A DNA stretch of 56,650 nt from Flavobacteriia bacterium (GCA_016178305.1 JACOTM010000112.1:1-56650), one strand, 5' to 3'; positions 1 through 9,107 are shown, numbered from the stretch's first letter. A program made the numbers and translations. Notes: generated from the sequence alone by a model not told the origin.

Positions 1-111
1 ACGAATGCTATAGCCGAAAGTGTTAATGCTAAAATTAAAGATGCTATTAGACAAAATAAAGGATCAAGAGATTTGGACTTTTTTCATTATAGGATTGCAA
101 TAATTATTTAA
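1..111 (+). mobile_element. C-terminal end of an IS transposase (partial at window edge)
   Basis: The frame is open from base 1 and encodes 36 residues before TAA at 109-111. The pattern N-A-x-A-E-S-x-N-A-K-I-K, followed by R-Q-x-x-G-x-R-D and an aromatic F-F-x-Y-R, is typical of the extreme C-terminus of DDE transposases of the ISL3/ISAon1 type common in Bacteroidota. The conserved E near the start would be the last catalytic acid. The rest lies outside the window, so I cannot say whether the element is intact. No clear terminal inverted repeat was recognised between 112 and 207. Confidence 0.6.
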
Positions 112-207
112 GCTCAGCACCTCAAAATAATTTTAACCCAAATTTCAAACACCCCTCTTTAATTCATTTAAAATATTGTAATTTTACTATTTAATAATTT
201 AATAAAA

Positions 208-1386
208 ATGAAACGAGTTGTAGTTGGACTTTCAGGTGGCGTTGATTCAAGTGTTGCAGCATTTTTACTTCAAGAACAAGGATACGAAGTAATCGGTATG
301 TTTATGCGTAATTGGCATGATGAATCTGTCACCCTATCTGATGAATGTCCATGGATAGATGATTCTAACGATGCACTCCTAATTGCAAACCAATTAAACA
401 TACCTTTTCAAGTAATTGATTTAAGTAAAGAATATAAAGACAAAATCGTTGATTACATGTTTAATGAATACGAAGCTGGAAGAACACCAAACCCAGACGT
501 GCTCTGTAATCGTGAAATAAAATTCGATGTATTTTTAAAAGCAGCATTAAATCTTGGCGCCGACTATGTTGCTACGGGACATTATTGTAGAAGAATTGAA
601 CACGAAGACGGTTCCGTTGGTTTACTTTCAGGCATAGATAACACGAAAGATCAATCTTATTTTCTTTGTCAATTAAACCAAGAACAATTGCAAAAATCAC
701 TATTCCCAATCGGCGAATTACTCAAAACCGAAGTAAGGGAAATCGCAAAAAAAATAGGACTAATCACTGCTGATAAAAAAGATTCACAAGGACTATGTTT
801 TGTTGGAAAAATAAGCCTACCACAATTCTTACAACAAAAACTAAAAATAAAGAAGGGAGAGGTAATCGAAATTCCTGCTACCGAAGAACAATTCATTCAA
901 TACAAAAACATCACCCCAATTATCGAAAATGTAGAACTGCTTGCACACCCCTTTTATTATACAAAAAACATGGGAAAACATGTTGCTACACACCAAGGCG
1001 CGCATTTTTACACAATTGGTCAAAGAAAAGGGTTGCAAATTGGCGGCAGACCACTACCGTCTTTCGTTATTGGTATTGACACAGTAAACAACCTGGTTTT
1101 CTCTGGACAAACAGACGAACATCCAGGACTAAATAAATATGCATTACTAATTAAAAATGAAGATATTCACTATATTCAATTAAAGAAAAAATTAAAAGAA
1201 AACTCACCCGAAAATTATTTCATAAGAATTAGATATAGACAAGCCTTGCAAAAAGCTACTTTAATCAAAAAAAAGGAGGGAATATATATACTTTTTGAAA
1301 AAATGCAAAGAGGAATAACTCCTGGACAATTTGCTGCTTGGTACCAAAATGATGAATTAATAGGATCTGGAGTAATTTGTTATTAA
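208..1386 (+). CDS. mnmA: tRNA 2-thiouridine(34) synthase MnmA
   Basis: MnmA activates U34 of the Lys, Glu and Gln tRNAs with ATP and inserts sulfur received as a persulfide, in the cytoplasm. The 392-residue product has the PP-loop motif SGGVDSS at residues 9-15, the catalytic cysteine C100 in the conserved [10 protein letters not shown] context, and the second catalytic cysteine C197 in G-L-C-F-V-G. Its length is slightly above the usual 360-380; extra residues lie in the C-terminal half. The ATG at 208 follows an A+T-rich stretch with no good Shine-Dalgarno, normal for this phylum. It stands alone between the transposase remnant and the convergent regulator gene. Confidence 0.95.
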   Translation: MKRVVVGLSGGVDSSVAAFLLQEQGYEVIGMFMRNWHDESVTLSDECPWIDDSNDALLIANQLNIPFQVIDLSKEYKDKIVDYMFNEYEAGRTPNPDVLCNREIKFDVFLKAALNLGADYVATGHYCRRIEHEDGSVGLLSGIDNTKDQSYFLCQLNQEQLQKSLFPIGELLKTEVREIAKKIGLITADKKDSQGLCFVGKISLPQFLQQKLKIKKGEVIEIPATEEQFIQYKNITPIIENVELLAHPFYYTKNMGKHVATHQGAHFYTIGQRKGLQIGGRPLPSFVIGIDTVNNLVFSGQTDEHPGLNKYALLIKNEDIHYIQLKKKLKENSPENYFIRIRYRQALQKATLIKKKEGIYILFEKMQRGITPGQFAAWYQNDELIGSGVICY

Positions 1387-1533
1387 AATCATCAATAAAC
1401 ACCCTTACCCCTTCTTTTTCATTATTAATTTACTGAAAATCTGTAAAGACAAAGCATGTTTTCTTAATAACCTCAGAGTTCGATTAATATTTTAGCCTGT
1501 GAAAAGAAACTAAATCAAGAAGACACAACAAAT

Positions 1534-1902
1534 TTATTTATTTGAATATTCCGTAAATGATAAATCAGTATAAAAAACAATAATTTTCTCAATTTTTTTC
1601 ATTGTTGAGTCCAGCGCAACCTCTTTATGTAACTTATTTTCAAAAGTAGAATCCATAGTATCATCAATCAAATTCAAGTTATCCGAATTAATTTCTTTAG
1701 AAACTTCTCCTGTAATTAACCAACCAGCATTAACACGTGGATACTTTTTCAAAGTTTTTTCTAAAAAATCTAAGCTTGGCTTATTTCTCCCATTCAAAAC
1801 ATGACTCACATTAGATCTCTGAACGCCAATTGAGTCAGCAAAATTAGAAGCTGAAATACGATGCATTTTCAACACCATTAACAATCTATTTTGAATCGAC
1901 AT
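1534..1902 (-). CDS. XRE-family helix-turn-helix regulator
   Basis: This 122-residue protein has an N-terminal Cro/CI-type helix-turn-helix at about residues 5-60, with the pattern A-S-N-F-A-D-S-I-G-V-Q-R-S-N-V-S-H-V-L-N-G-R. A short, poorly conserved tail follows. Such proteins are common single-domain repressors in Bacteroidota and are often autoregulated. Target genes cannot be read from the sequence; the upstream same-strand neighbour is a 65-residue unknown gene, with a terminator between them. The promoter region holds a TATATTTG box (minus strand, 1923-1930) and an inverted repeat TATTTACA/TGTAAATA (1937-1944 and 1973-1980) that could be its own operator, which is inference. Confidence 0.85.
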   Translation of the reverse strand: MSIQNRLLMVLKMHRISASNFADSIGVQRSNVSHVLNGRNKPSLDFLEKTLKKYPRVNAGWLITGEVSKEINSDNLNLIDDTMDSTFENKLHKEVALDSTMKKIEKIIVFYTDLSFTEYSNK

Positions 1903-1922
1903 TATGTAGCATATTTAGTTCA

Positions 1923-1930
1923 CAAATATA
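1923..1930 (-). promoter_or_regulatory. Candidate -7 box of the XRE regulator
   Basis: Read on the minus strand the sequence is TATATTTG, matching the Bacteroidota TAnnTTTG element. It lies 20 nt upstream of the ATG at 1902. No clear -33 TTTG was found at the right spacing. Confidence 0.4.
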
Positions 1931-1983
1931 AACAAATATTTACACATTTACACCCATTTATTTATTCACAAATGTAAATACAT

Positions 1984-2008
1984 AAAAAAAAGGAGTTATA
2001 AACTCCTT
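1984..2008 (-). terminator. Rho-independent terminator of the 65-residue gene
   Basis: A perfect 8-bp stem (1990-1997 with 2001-2008) and a 3-nt loop lie 23 nt beyond the stop of the small minus-strand gene. On the minus strand the stem is followed directly by seven T residues. This separates the small gene from the XRE regulator gene downstream. Confidence 0.8.
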
Positions 2009-2031
2009 CTATCAAACTAAATATCAAACAA

Positions 2032-2229
2032 TTAATTTGCTAATACATTATAAAATATCGGTGTACTTTTTTGATTTTTGATTGAATCACATTTAGAAAT
2101 CATATCCATAAGTTCAGCAACTTCAAAAACATTTAAATTACTTTGAATACCAAGTTCCTTGTGTCTATTTAACTTATAATAAGCTAGTTTAATTGAATTG
2201 TTTATCATGTTATTTTGTATAAAGTTCAT
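2032..2229 (-). CDS. Small protein of unknown function (65 aa)
   Basis: I do not recognise this gene. The 65-residue product is soluble in appearance, with no signal peptide or membrane segment, and is Asn/Ile/Lys-rich. A clear terminator follows the stop, which supports its being a real transcription unit. The ATG at 2227-2229 lies inside the left arm of a 16-bp inverted repeat (2223-2238 pairing with 2256-2271), so on the minus-strand RNA the start codon would be paired in a hairpin. The gene lies upstream of the XRE regulator on the same strand. The coding assignment is moderately supported; function is open. Confidence 0.5.
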   Translation of the reverse strand: MNFIQNNMINNSIKLAYYKLNRHKELGIQSNLNVFEVAELMDMISKCDSIKNQKSTPIFYNVLAN

Positions 2230-2271
2230 ATCGTTAAATTTTACTATACATCCTCTTTAACGGTATGAACT
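2223..2271 (-). repeat. 16-bp inverted repeat across the start codon of the 65-aa gene
   Basis: AGTTCATATCGTTAAA at 2223-2238 pairs with TTTAACGGTATGAACT at 2256-2271: 15 Watson-Crick pairs and one T/G mismatch, loop of 17 nt. The ATG of the small gene (2229-2227) lies within one arm. It could be an RNA hairpin controlling translation or a palindromic protein-binding site. Confidence 0.75.
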
Positions 2272-2475
2272 GATTTTTGGTTACATTTTATATACATTTT
2301 TTTTATATTGTAACACAAACAACACCAGAACAACTATTAAACACAAAACAAATCGTTGTAAATCAACTATTTAATAAAAACATATTCAAATCAAAATATC
2401 TCAATAAATCTACCCTAAGTTCATTACTTTGAAAAAAAAGCTATATTTAAAAAAAAAATATGAACACTAAAAAAA

Positions 2476-3435
2476 ATGAAAAAAACATTACTTTTAATTT
2501 TCCTTATAAAATTTCAACTACTTTTTGCTCAAGACACAAATGAACGAATCAAATACTCAGATGTTAATTTCGATATACAAATTGATGCAAACATAAACCT
2601 GGATGAAACTGAAGAATTGTTTCTATCAATTCATAATGATTCGTTAGAAATTTATCATGAATCTATTAATTTTTCAGACTACATTAAAATTAACAACTTA
2701 AAAGCTGGAAATTATTCGTTTTCTATTTATTCTTTAGATTCTATTCAAAATCGATTTCATTACTTTAACAAAGATTTTAATTTAGAAAAATTTCAATCAA
2801 AAACCATTAAAATAGATTTATCATATTATGAATCAAATATTGAAATAGATTCTTTAACCTTAGGATACTTAACTGATGAAATAACTGAATTTCAAATTAG
2901 TTTATCTATCAATCATAAAAACTGGTTTGATTTAAAATCACAAATTAACACAAATTGGAATGTTAATTTTACAGGATACAATTGGATTCCTTTAACAAAA
3001 CATATTGGAATTTTAGCCGGTGGCGGTTTTGGACTTGGTCAATATTATTTTAAAAAAAATTACTCTTCATTTGAAGAAAATTCAAAAAGTAAATTATACG
3101 AAAATTATACCTACGCTTCATTGAATATGGATTTAAAATTTAGACTAACTTTCGGTAATCAAAAAGAAATTAATTACAACTACCCCAAATTCAAACTTGA
3201 TTTCGGAATCCTTTACAACATTCCATTATACTTCAGAGATGTTGCACGATTTGAAAACAATATTCGCTTTACAAATGGAAACCTACACCAATTCACCGAT
3301 TTTCGATCTTATATTAATATTGGATTTTCAACAATGCAACTTTTTCTTGAATATCGTATTTTTGACTTCGTTTTAGGAAATTATATAGAATTACCAAAGT
3401 TTAATGCAGGAATAAAATTAATCTTCACTGAGTAA
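2476..3435 (+). CDS. Exported protein with predicted outer-membrane beta-barrel-like C-terminus
   Basis: The 319-residue product begins with a signal peptide (K-K-T then a hydrophobic run, ending near F-A-Q at residue 19). Residues about 30-115 look like a small Ig/prealbumin-like beta domain, and the remainder has alternating aromatic/polar strands with tyrosine- and phenylalanine-rich segments, ending in a hydrophobic strand with phenylalanine (L-I-F-T-E). This pattern fits outer membrane beta-barrels of Bacteroidota. I do not recognise a named family. The ATG at 2476 is chosen because the signal peptide starts there; the ATG at 2460 is out of frame. It is flanked by A+T-rich gaps and appears monocistronic. 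Confidence 0.65.
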   Translation: MKKTLLLIFLIKFQLLFAQDTNERIKYSDVNFDIQIDANINLDETEELFLSIHNDSLEIYHESINFSDYIKINNLKAGNYSFSIYSLDSIQNRFHYFNKDFNLEKFQSKTIKIDLSYYESNIEIDSLTLGYLTDEITEFQISLSINHKNWFDLKSQINTNWNVNFTGYNWIPLTKHIGILAGGGFGLGQYYFKKNYSSFEENSKSKLYENYTYASLNMDLKFRLTFGNQKEINYNYPKFKLDFGILYNIPLYFRDVARFENNIRFTNGNLHQFTDFRSYINIGFSTMQLFLEYRIFDFVLGNYIELPKFNAGIKLIFTE

Positions 3436-3779
3436 CTCCTAAATTTATTATGATTTCAATATTTTAAGTCTTTTCCTCTCAAAACGCGTTAAGTTTTTAA
3501 GAAATAAAGATCTATTATTACTGAAAATCTTGCCTTTTTTGAATAAAAAAATCCAATAAAATCTTTTTATCAAATAATTTTAGATAGTTACTGAATAACA
3601 TGAATATCTTTTCACATTTTCTAAATTACATCTAAACCAGAATTATAAATCTTCACAAACTTTAAAGTAATATTTTTTTTTTAACAAATAAATTAATAAA
3701 CGTTAATCTATAAAACATTCTATTAAAATTCAAACTTATTTTAACTAATATCACTATCTTTGAATACAAATTAATAACA
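3436..3779. other. Intergenic region without a gene
   Basis: I see no coding potential in these 344 bases. They contain the gcvT promoter box near the right end, several A- and T-runs, and at 3434-3446 one copy of a short motif (ACTCCTAAATTT) that recurs at about 14922 and 21548. Confidence 0.6.
3755..3762 (+). promoter_or_regulatory. Candidate -7 box of gcvT
   Basis: TATCTTTG matches the Bacteroidota TAnnTTTG consensus exactly and lies 17 nt before the gcvT ATG. No convincing TTTG at -33. Confidence 0.5.
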
Positions 3780-4862
3780 ATGAAAAATACAGCATTAGTA
3801 AATAAACACATAGCTTTAGGTGCAAAAATGGTTCCTTTCGCAGGGTATAATATGCCTGTTCAATACGAAGGAGTAAACGCAGAACATGAAACAGTTAGAA
3901 ATTCAGTTGGTGTATTTGATGTTTCTCACATGGGTGAATTCGTATTAAGAGGACCAAAAGCATTGGAATTAATTCAAAAATTTGCTTCTAATGATGTTTC
4001 TGTAATCGCAGATGGAAAAGCACAATATTCTTGTATGCCCAATGGAAAAGGTGGAATTGTAGATGATTTAATTATTTACAGAGTTAATTCAGAAGAATTT
4101 TTCATTGTCGTTAACGCTTCAAATATTGAAAAAGATTGGAATTGGATTTCATCATTAAATAATTTAGGTGTTGAAATGGAAAACCTGTCAGATCATTATT
4201 CTTTATTAGCAATACAAGGTCCAAAAGCCGCTGAAGCAATGCAATCATTAACCAATGTTAATTTACAAAACATGGTATATTATACATTTCAATACGGAAC
4301 ATTTGCTGGAATTGAAAATGTAATGATTTCTTCAACAGGCTATACTGGATCTGGAGGTTTTGAAATTTATGTTAAAAACGAAGATGTAAACCAAGTTTGG
4401 GATAAAGTTTTTGAAGCAGGAGCTTCTTTTGGTATTAAACCTATTGGTTTGGCTGCAAGAGATACTTTACGTTTAGAAATGGGATTTTGTTTATACGGAA
4501 ATGATATTGATGATACAACTTCCCCGATAGAAGCTGGATTAGGGTGGATTACAAAATTCACGAAAGAATTTACAGATGCTGAATTATTGAAAAAACAAAA
4601 GGAAAATGGTGTTTCAAGAAAATTAGTAGCTTTTGAAATGATAGATAGAGGTATTCCTCGTCATGATTATTTAATCAAAAATGCAGGTGGCGAAACTATC
4701 GGCAAAGTAACTTCTGGAACAATGTCACCCTCTATGAAAGTTGGTATCGGCTTGGGTTATGTTACTGTTGACAATGCTGCTTTAGATTCTGAAATATTTA
4801 TCGATATTCGTGATAAAGGAATTAAAGCTAAAGTTGTAAAATTACCTTTTTACAAAAAATAA
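3780..4862 (+). CDS. gcvT: Glycine cleavage system T protein (aminomethyltransferase)
   Basis: GcvT transfers the methylene group from the aminomethyl-lipoyl arm of GcvH to tetrahydrofolate, releasing ammonia. The 360-residue length is that of the family. Seen in the sequence are the N-terminal [13 protein letters not shown] motif, the V-F-D-V-S-H-M-G-E segment, [11 protein letters not shown], and the folate-domain R-D-T-L-R-L-E-M-G motif. The C-terminal barrel has [11 protein letters not shown]. It is a single gene with its own promoter box and terminator; gcvH and gcvP are not in the window. Assignment is secure. Confidence 0.96.
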   Translation: MKNTALVNKHIALGAKMVPFAGYNMPVQYEGVNAEHETVRNSVGVFDVSHMGEFVLRGPKALELIQKFASNDVSVIADGKAQYSCMPNGKGGIVDDLIIYRVNSEEFFIVVNASNIEKDWNWISSLNNLGVEMENLSDHYSLLAIQGPKAAEAMQSLTNVNLQNMVYYTFQYGTFAGIENVMISSTGYTGSGGFEIYVKNEDVNQVWDKVFEAGASFGIKPIGLAARDTLRLEMGFCLYGNDIDDTTSPIEAGLGWITKFTKEFTDAELLKKQKENGVSRKLVAFEMIDRGIPRHDYLIKNAGGETIGKVTSGTMSPSMKVGIGLGYVTVDNAALDSEIFIDIRDKGIKAKVVKLPFYKK

Positions 4863-4881
4863 TAAAATAGAATATAATTTC

Positions 4882-4913
4882 AAACCTTGGCATTTAATTG
4901 TCAAGGTTTTTTT
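4882..4913 (+). terminator. Rho-independent terminator after gcvT
   Basis: An 8-bp stem (4882-4889 with 4902-4909) with a 12-nt loop is followed by a run of T to 4913, 20 nt after the gcvT stop. Confidence 0.85.
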
Positions 4914-5069
4914 ATGCTCAATCCTTTTTAAGTAGAAATAGATATTGCCAATCTGCCTATTATCAACTTTTATTTACCCAATCCTAATATTTCCATGAAA
5001 GATATTGTTTTAACAAATGAAGAAGAATCTTTATTAAATGAAATTCTAGAACGTGAAAAAAAACAATAA

Positions 5070-5864
5070 TTAATTTAATTCTAGATATATTTCTTTAAAA
5101 TATGCTGTAGCCTTTAATAATCTTGAACCATACCATGAAAACATTTCCCCATCAACTAGAATAATTTTAGATTTAGGATAAATTAAATTTAACTCATCTA
5201 TATGTTTTTCTTTAAATGGATAAGGTTCCGAACTTAAAAAAATATAATTTGGAGATTTTTTTGAATTCATAACAATTTCAGGATAGCGATCTTCATGAGT
5301 GAAATTCGAAAATCCACATTCTGATAAAATAGAATCGATAAAAGTATTTTTACCAGCCGATAAATAAGGATTTCTCCATATCAAATACAAAACAGATGGT
5401 GATTCGCCGCTAAATCTTTCAAAATTTTCTGATTTAAATTGCGCAAATGAATCTTTTATTTGAGCCGATATTTCCAACGCTTTCACCGTTTTCCCTACTA
5501 ATTCCCCAACTTTTTCAATCATTTCAATTGCATCCGAAAGGGAACAAATATCACTCATCCAAGTAGGTACATGTGACTTTAAATTTTCTATATTCTCCTT
5601 TTCGTTTTCTTCTTTATTTCCAATCAATAAATCTGGTTGTAAACTTAAAACTTTTTCTAGCGAAATGTTTTTCGTTCCACCCACTCTATTTTTAGTCCGA
5701 AACCATTCTTTAGGATGGATGCAAAATTTGGTTATTCCAACAACTTCTTCTTCTAATCCTAAATCGTAAAGTAATTCAGTCTGCGATGGTACTAATGAAA
5801 CAATCCGTCTTGGTGGAGCACTAAGACGGATTGTATGATTCATTTGATCTTTATATTCTTTCAT
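5070..5864 (-). CDS. Helical-backbone metal-receptor / BtuF-like binding protein without signal peptide
   Basis: The 264-residue protein resembles the periplasmic binding component of vitamin B12/iron-siderophore importers: R-R-I-V-S-L-V-P-S-Q-T-E-L-L-Y at residues 19-33, the V-G-G-T-K-N-I-S and L-Q-P-D-L-L-I-G segments, and a C-terminal lobe. The ligand is unknown. It has no signal peptide or lipobox, so if it binds a substrate it may do so in the cytoplasm, or export is by another route. Its ATG directly abuts the stop of the upstream cystathionine beta-synthase-like gene with zero spacing, so translation is probably coupled. No permease or ATPase is adjacent. A short fold-related enzyme is the alternative. 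Confidence 0.75.
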   Translation of the reverse strand: MKEYKDQMNHTIRLSAPPRRIVSLVPSQTELLYDLGLEEEVVGITKFCIHPKEWFRTKNRVGGTKNISLEKVLSLQPDLLIGNKEENEKENIENLKSHVPTWMSDICSLSDAIEMIEKVGELVGKTVKALEISAQIKDSFAQFKSENFERFSGESPSVLYLIWRNPYLSAGKNTFIDSILSECGFSNFTHEDRYPEIVMNSKKSPNYIFLSSEPYPFKEKHIDELNLIYPKSKIILVDGEMFSWYGSRLLKATAYFKEIYLELN

Positions 5865-7226
5865 TTAAGAAAGTGAAGAAATAATATCGTAACGTGTAAT
5901 AATGTGATGTTTACCATTCTCCATTTCAACTAATACTGCATGTGTATTTTTATTGATTAATTTCGAAACTTCTTCTACTGAAGTTGAAGTTTTCACAATC
6001 GGAAAAGGCTCTTGCATCACACTTGAAATTGGTGAATCTTTCAATTCTGGATTATCTATTAACAATTGAAACAAATGACTATCATCCAATGAACCTGCGA
6101 ATTTATTATCTTTCATTACTGGAATTTGAGAAATACCAAATTTTCTCATTTTTGCAATCGCATGTGACAACAACTCTTCAGCGTATAATGAAACTAATGG
6201 TTCATCTCTATGGCTAGCGATTAAGTCTCCAGCTGTTTTAACTTCTTCATCTAAGAAACCTCTTTCACGCATCCAATCATCATTGAAAATTTTACCAACA
6301 TAACGGCTTCCATGGTCATGAAAAATAACAACAACTAAATCTCCTTCTTTGAATTGATCTTTTAATTGTAAAATCCCACCAATAGCAGATCCAGCAGAAT
6401 TTCCAACAAAAATCCCTTCTTCTCTTGCTAACTTTCGAGTTAGTACGGCAGCATCTTTATCTGTTACTTTTTCAAATTGATCAATCACATCAAAATCAAC
6501 GTTTGCTGGAAGAATATCTTCTCCAATACCTTCAGTTATGTATGGATAAATTTCATTTTCATCAAAAATCCCAGTTTCTTTATATTTTTTGAAAACAGAA
6601 CCATACGTATCAATTCCGACAATTTTAATATTTGGATTTTTTTCTTTCAAATATTTACCTGTTCCCGAAATTGTTCCACCCGTACCAACACCAACAACTA
6701 AATGTGTTATTTTACCATCTGTTTGTTCCCAAATTTCAGGCCCTGTTTGTTCGTAATGAGCTTGTCTGTTTGATAAATTATCATATTGATTAACATACCA
6801 AGAATTCGGAATTTCAGCAGCCAATCTTCTTGAAACAGAATAATAAGAACGTGGATCGGTTGGTTCAACAGCAGTTGGACAGACAACAACTTCAGCACCT
6901 ACAGCTCTTAAAATATCCATTTTTTCTTTCGACTGTTTATCATTTAAAACACAAATTAATTTGTATCCTTTAATAATTGCTGCTAAAGCTAATCCCATCC
7001 CAGTATTTCCGGATGTTCCTTCAATAATTGTTCCTCCTGGCTTTAAAACTCCTGATTTTTCAGCATCTTCCACCATTTTTACAGCCATTCTATCTTTAAT
7101 AGAATTTCCAGGATTCGTTGTTTCAACTTTAGCTAAAATAGTTGCTTTAACTTCACTTGTTATTTTATTTAATCTTACTAAAGGTGTATTCCCTATAGTT
7201 TCAAGGATGTTGTTGTAAATTTTCAT
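5865..7226 (-). CDS. Cystathionine beta-synthase / cysteine synthase with CBS-domain pair
   Basis: This PLP enzyme condenses serine or O-acetylserine with homocysteine or sulfide in sulfur amino acid metabolism. The 453 residues comprise a fold-type II catalytic domain (1 to about 320) with I-G-N-T-P-L-V-R-L at residues 11-19, the PLP lysine K44 in N-P-G-N-S-I-K-D-R, the S-G-N-T-G loop at 72-76 and the phosphate loop G-T-G-G-T-I-S-G-T-G. A C-terminal pair of CBS modules (about 330-453), of the kind that bind adenosyl ligands, follows. That domain order is characteristic of cystathionine beta-synthase rather than CysK, but the substrate cannot be decided by eye. It is followed without a gap by the binding-protein gene. 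Confidence 0.88.
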   Translation of the reverse strand: MKIYNNILETIGNTPLVRLNKITSEVKATILAKVETTNPGNSIKDRMAVKMVEDAEKSGVLKPGGTIIEGTSGNTGMGLALAAIIKGYKLICVLNDKQSKEKMDILRAVGAEVVVCPTAVEPTDPRSYYSVSRRLAAEIPNSWYVNQYDNLSNRQAHYEQTGPEIWEQTDGKITHLVVGVGTGGTISGTGKYLKEKNPNIKIVGIDTYGSVFKKYKETGIFDENEIYPYITEGIGEDILPANVDFDVIDQFEKVTDKDAAVLTRKLAREEGIFVGNSAGSAIGGILQLKDQFKEGDLVVVIFHDHGSRYVGKIFNDDWMRERGFLDEEVKTAGDLIASHRDEPLVSLYAEELLSHAIAKMRKFGISQIPVMKDNKFAGSLDDSHLFQLLIDNPELKDSPISSVMQEPFPIVKTSTSVEEVSKLINKNTHAVLVEMENGKHHIITRYDIISSLS

Positions 7227-7257
7227 TTGTTGTTAATAGTAGTAATTTGTTTGTTTC

Positions 7258-7749
7258 TTATTTTACAAGTTTATCTAATTCAATATGTAAACCTAAACCT
7301 CTTAAAGCTTGACCTTGTGCAATTATTTTACCTTCTTGATCAATCAGAACTCCAAATGGAATTGAATTAGCGCCATAAGCTCTAGCAGCAATACCTTCTT
7401 TATCCCAACCATGATGAGACCATGTTAACTTATCATCTTCAATAGCTTTTTTCCAAGGTTCTTCTTGACGATCCAAAGAAACACTAAAGATTTCAAAACC
7501 TTTTGCATTTTTAAATTTTTTCTTATTGTATTTTGCATACGCCTCAACAACATTTGGATTCTCTCTTCTACATGGTCCACACCAAGATGCCCAAAAATCT
7601 ATTAAAACAATTTTACCTTTTAATTCCGATAATTTTATTTTTTTACCTTGTGGATTGATTAATTCTATTTCTGGTGCTATTGAACCATTTGAAGGGCTTA
7701 CCAAAAATGCAAAACTTGATAATAGAATAAATGCTGCTAATAATTTCAT
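7258..7749 (-). CDS. TlpA-like exported thioredoxin-fold protein
   Basis: The protein (163 residues from the ATG at 7749) has a signal sequence of about 20 residues, then a redoxin/AhpC-TSA domain with the active site W-A-S-W-C-G-P-C-R-R. The segment I-A-P-E-I-E-L-I-N-P-Q-G-K is typical of the TlpA/ResA family, which reduces disulfides in envelope proteins or supports cytochrome c maturation. A longer reading from a TTG at 7788 would put basic residues ahead of the signal peptide and is less likely. It lies 45 nt after murA and 31 nt before the CBS-like gene on the same strand. The redox partner is unknown. Confidence 0.87.
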   Translation of the reverse strand: MKLLAAFILLSSFAFLVSPSNGSIAPEIELINPQGKKIKLSELKGKIVLIDFWASWCGPCRRENPNVVEAYAKYNKKKFKNAKGFEIFSVSLDRQEEPWKKAIEDDKLTWSHHGWDKEGIAARAYGANSIPFGVLIDQEGKIIAQGQALRGLGLHIELDKLVK

Positions 7750-7794
7750 AGTTATTTTTTTCTTTGATTTAATCCAAAATAATGCCAAGAAAAA

Positions 7795-9102
7795 TTAATT
7801 AATTCTACGAATATCAGCACCTAAATTTCTTAAACGAATATCAATATCCTGATACCCCCTATCGATTTGTTCAATATTGTGAATCGTACTTTTCCCTTTT
7901 GCTGATAACGCTGCAATTAACAATGAAACTCCTGCACGAATATCGGGTGAAGTCATTGAAATTCCTTTCAAAGTATGTTCATTATTTAATCCTATAACTG
8001 TTGCTCTATGCGGATCACACAAAATAATTTGTGCTCCCATGTCTATTAATTTATCAACGAAAAACAAACGTGATTCAAACATTTTTTGATGAATTAACAC
8101 ACTACCTTTTGCTTGAGTTGCAACTACTAAAACAATTGATAATAAATCAGGCGTAAATCCTGGCCATGGTGCATCAGCAATTGTCAAGATTGAACCATCA
8201 ATAAAAGTATCTATTTCATAATGATCTTGAGCAGGAACAAAAATATCATCCCCTTTTCTTTCAACTACTATTCCTAATTTTCTGAAAACATCAGGAATAA
8301 TTCCTAAATCATCGTAACTAACATCTTTGATTGTAATTTCAGATTTAGTCATAGCAGCTAAACCAATAAAACTACCTATTTCAATCATATCGGGAAGAAT
8401 TCGATGAAAACACCCTCCAAGTTCTTTTACACCTTCAATAGTTAACATATTAGATGCGATACCACTAATTTTTGCCCCCATTGAATTCAACATTTTACAT
8501 AATTGTTGTAAATATGGTTCACAAGCTGCATTGTAAATAGTAGTTGTACCATCTGCTAAAACCGCAGCCATCAATACATTTGCAGTTCCGGTAACTGAAG
8601 CCTCATCTAAATGAATATATGTTCCTGTTAATTTAGGCGCATCAACTGCGTAAAAATGAGCCCCAGCGTCGTAATTAAAAGTTGCTCCAAGTTTTACAAA
8701 ACCTTCAAAATGAGTATCTAAACGGCGACGACCAATCTTATCTCCTCCAGGTTTAGGTATATAACCTCTTCCAAAACGAGCTAATAAAGGACCAACGATC
8801 ATAATTGAACCTCGTAAAGAAGCAGCTCTTTTTTTGAAGTCTTCAGACTCTAAATAATCTAAATTAACATCTTTGGCTTGAAAAATATAGGTTCCTTTTT
8901 CAACTTTCTCAACCTTCACCCCCATTGTTTGCAATAAATCGATTAATTTATTTACATCAATAATATCAGGAATATTTGAGATAGTCACTTTTTCAGGAGT
9001 CAATAAAACAGCACACAAAATTTGTAATGCTTCATTTTTTGCTCCTTGAGGAACTAATTCTCCTTTTAAAGGTTTACCACCATGAATTTCAAATGACGCC
9101 AT
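7795..9102 (-). CDS. murA: UDP-N-acetylglucosamine 1-carboxyvinyltransferase MurA, Asp-type active site
   Basis: MurA adds enolpyruvate from PEP to UDP-GlcNAc, the first committed step of peptidoglycan synthesis. The 435 residues show the EPSP-synthase fold hallmarks: Q-G-A-K-N-E-A at residues 19-25 (the family's PxSGAKN-like substrate loop), the K-R-A-A-S-L-R-G-S-I segment, P-D-M-I-E-I-G-S-F near 235, and S-P-D-I-R-A-G near the C-terminus. The active-site loop reads P-K-P-G-G-D-K-I-G, so the usual cysteine (Cys115 in E. coli) is Asp121. That variant is active and insensitive to fosfomycin in other bacteria. The gene starts 5 nt after the DUF4290 stop, indicating an operon. Confidence 0.95.
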   Translation of the reverse strand: MASFEIHGGKPLKGELVPQGAKNEALQILCAVLLTPEKVTISNIPDIIDVNKLIDLLQTMGVKVEKVEKGTYIFQAKDVNLDYLESEDFKKRAASLRGSIMIVGPLLARFGRGYIPKPGGDKIGRRRLDTHFEGFVKLGATFNYDAGAHFYAVDAPKLTGTYIHLDEASVTGTANVLMAAVLADGTTTIYNAACEPYLQQLCKMLNSMGAKISGIASNMLTIEGVKELGGCFHRILPDMIEIGSFIGLAAMTKSEITIKDVSYDDLGIIPDVFRKLGIVVERKGDDIFVPAQDHYEIDTFIDGSILTIADAPWPGFTPDLLSIVLVVATQAKGSVLIHQKMFESRLFFVDKLIDMGAQIILCDPHRATVIGLNNEHTLKGISMTSPDIRAGVSLLIAALSAKGKSTIHNIEQIDRGYQDIDIRLRNLGADIRRIN

Positions 9103-9107
9103 GTAAT

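Noticed and set aside
4995-5069. 24-codon open frame after gcvT
   Set aside because: Too short, no ribosome-binding signal or family resemblance, and it abuts the 3' end of a convergent gene.
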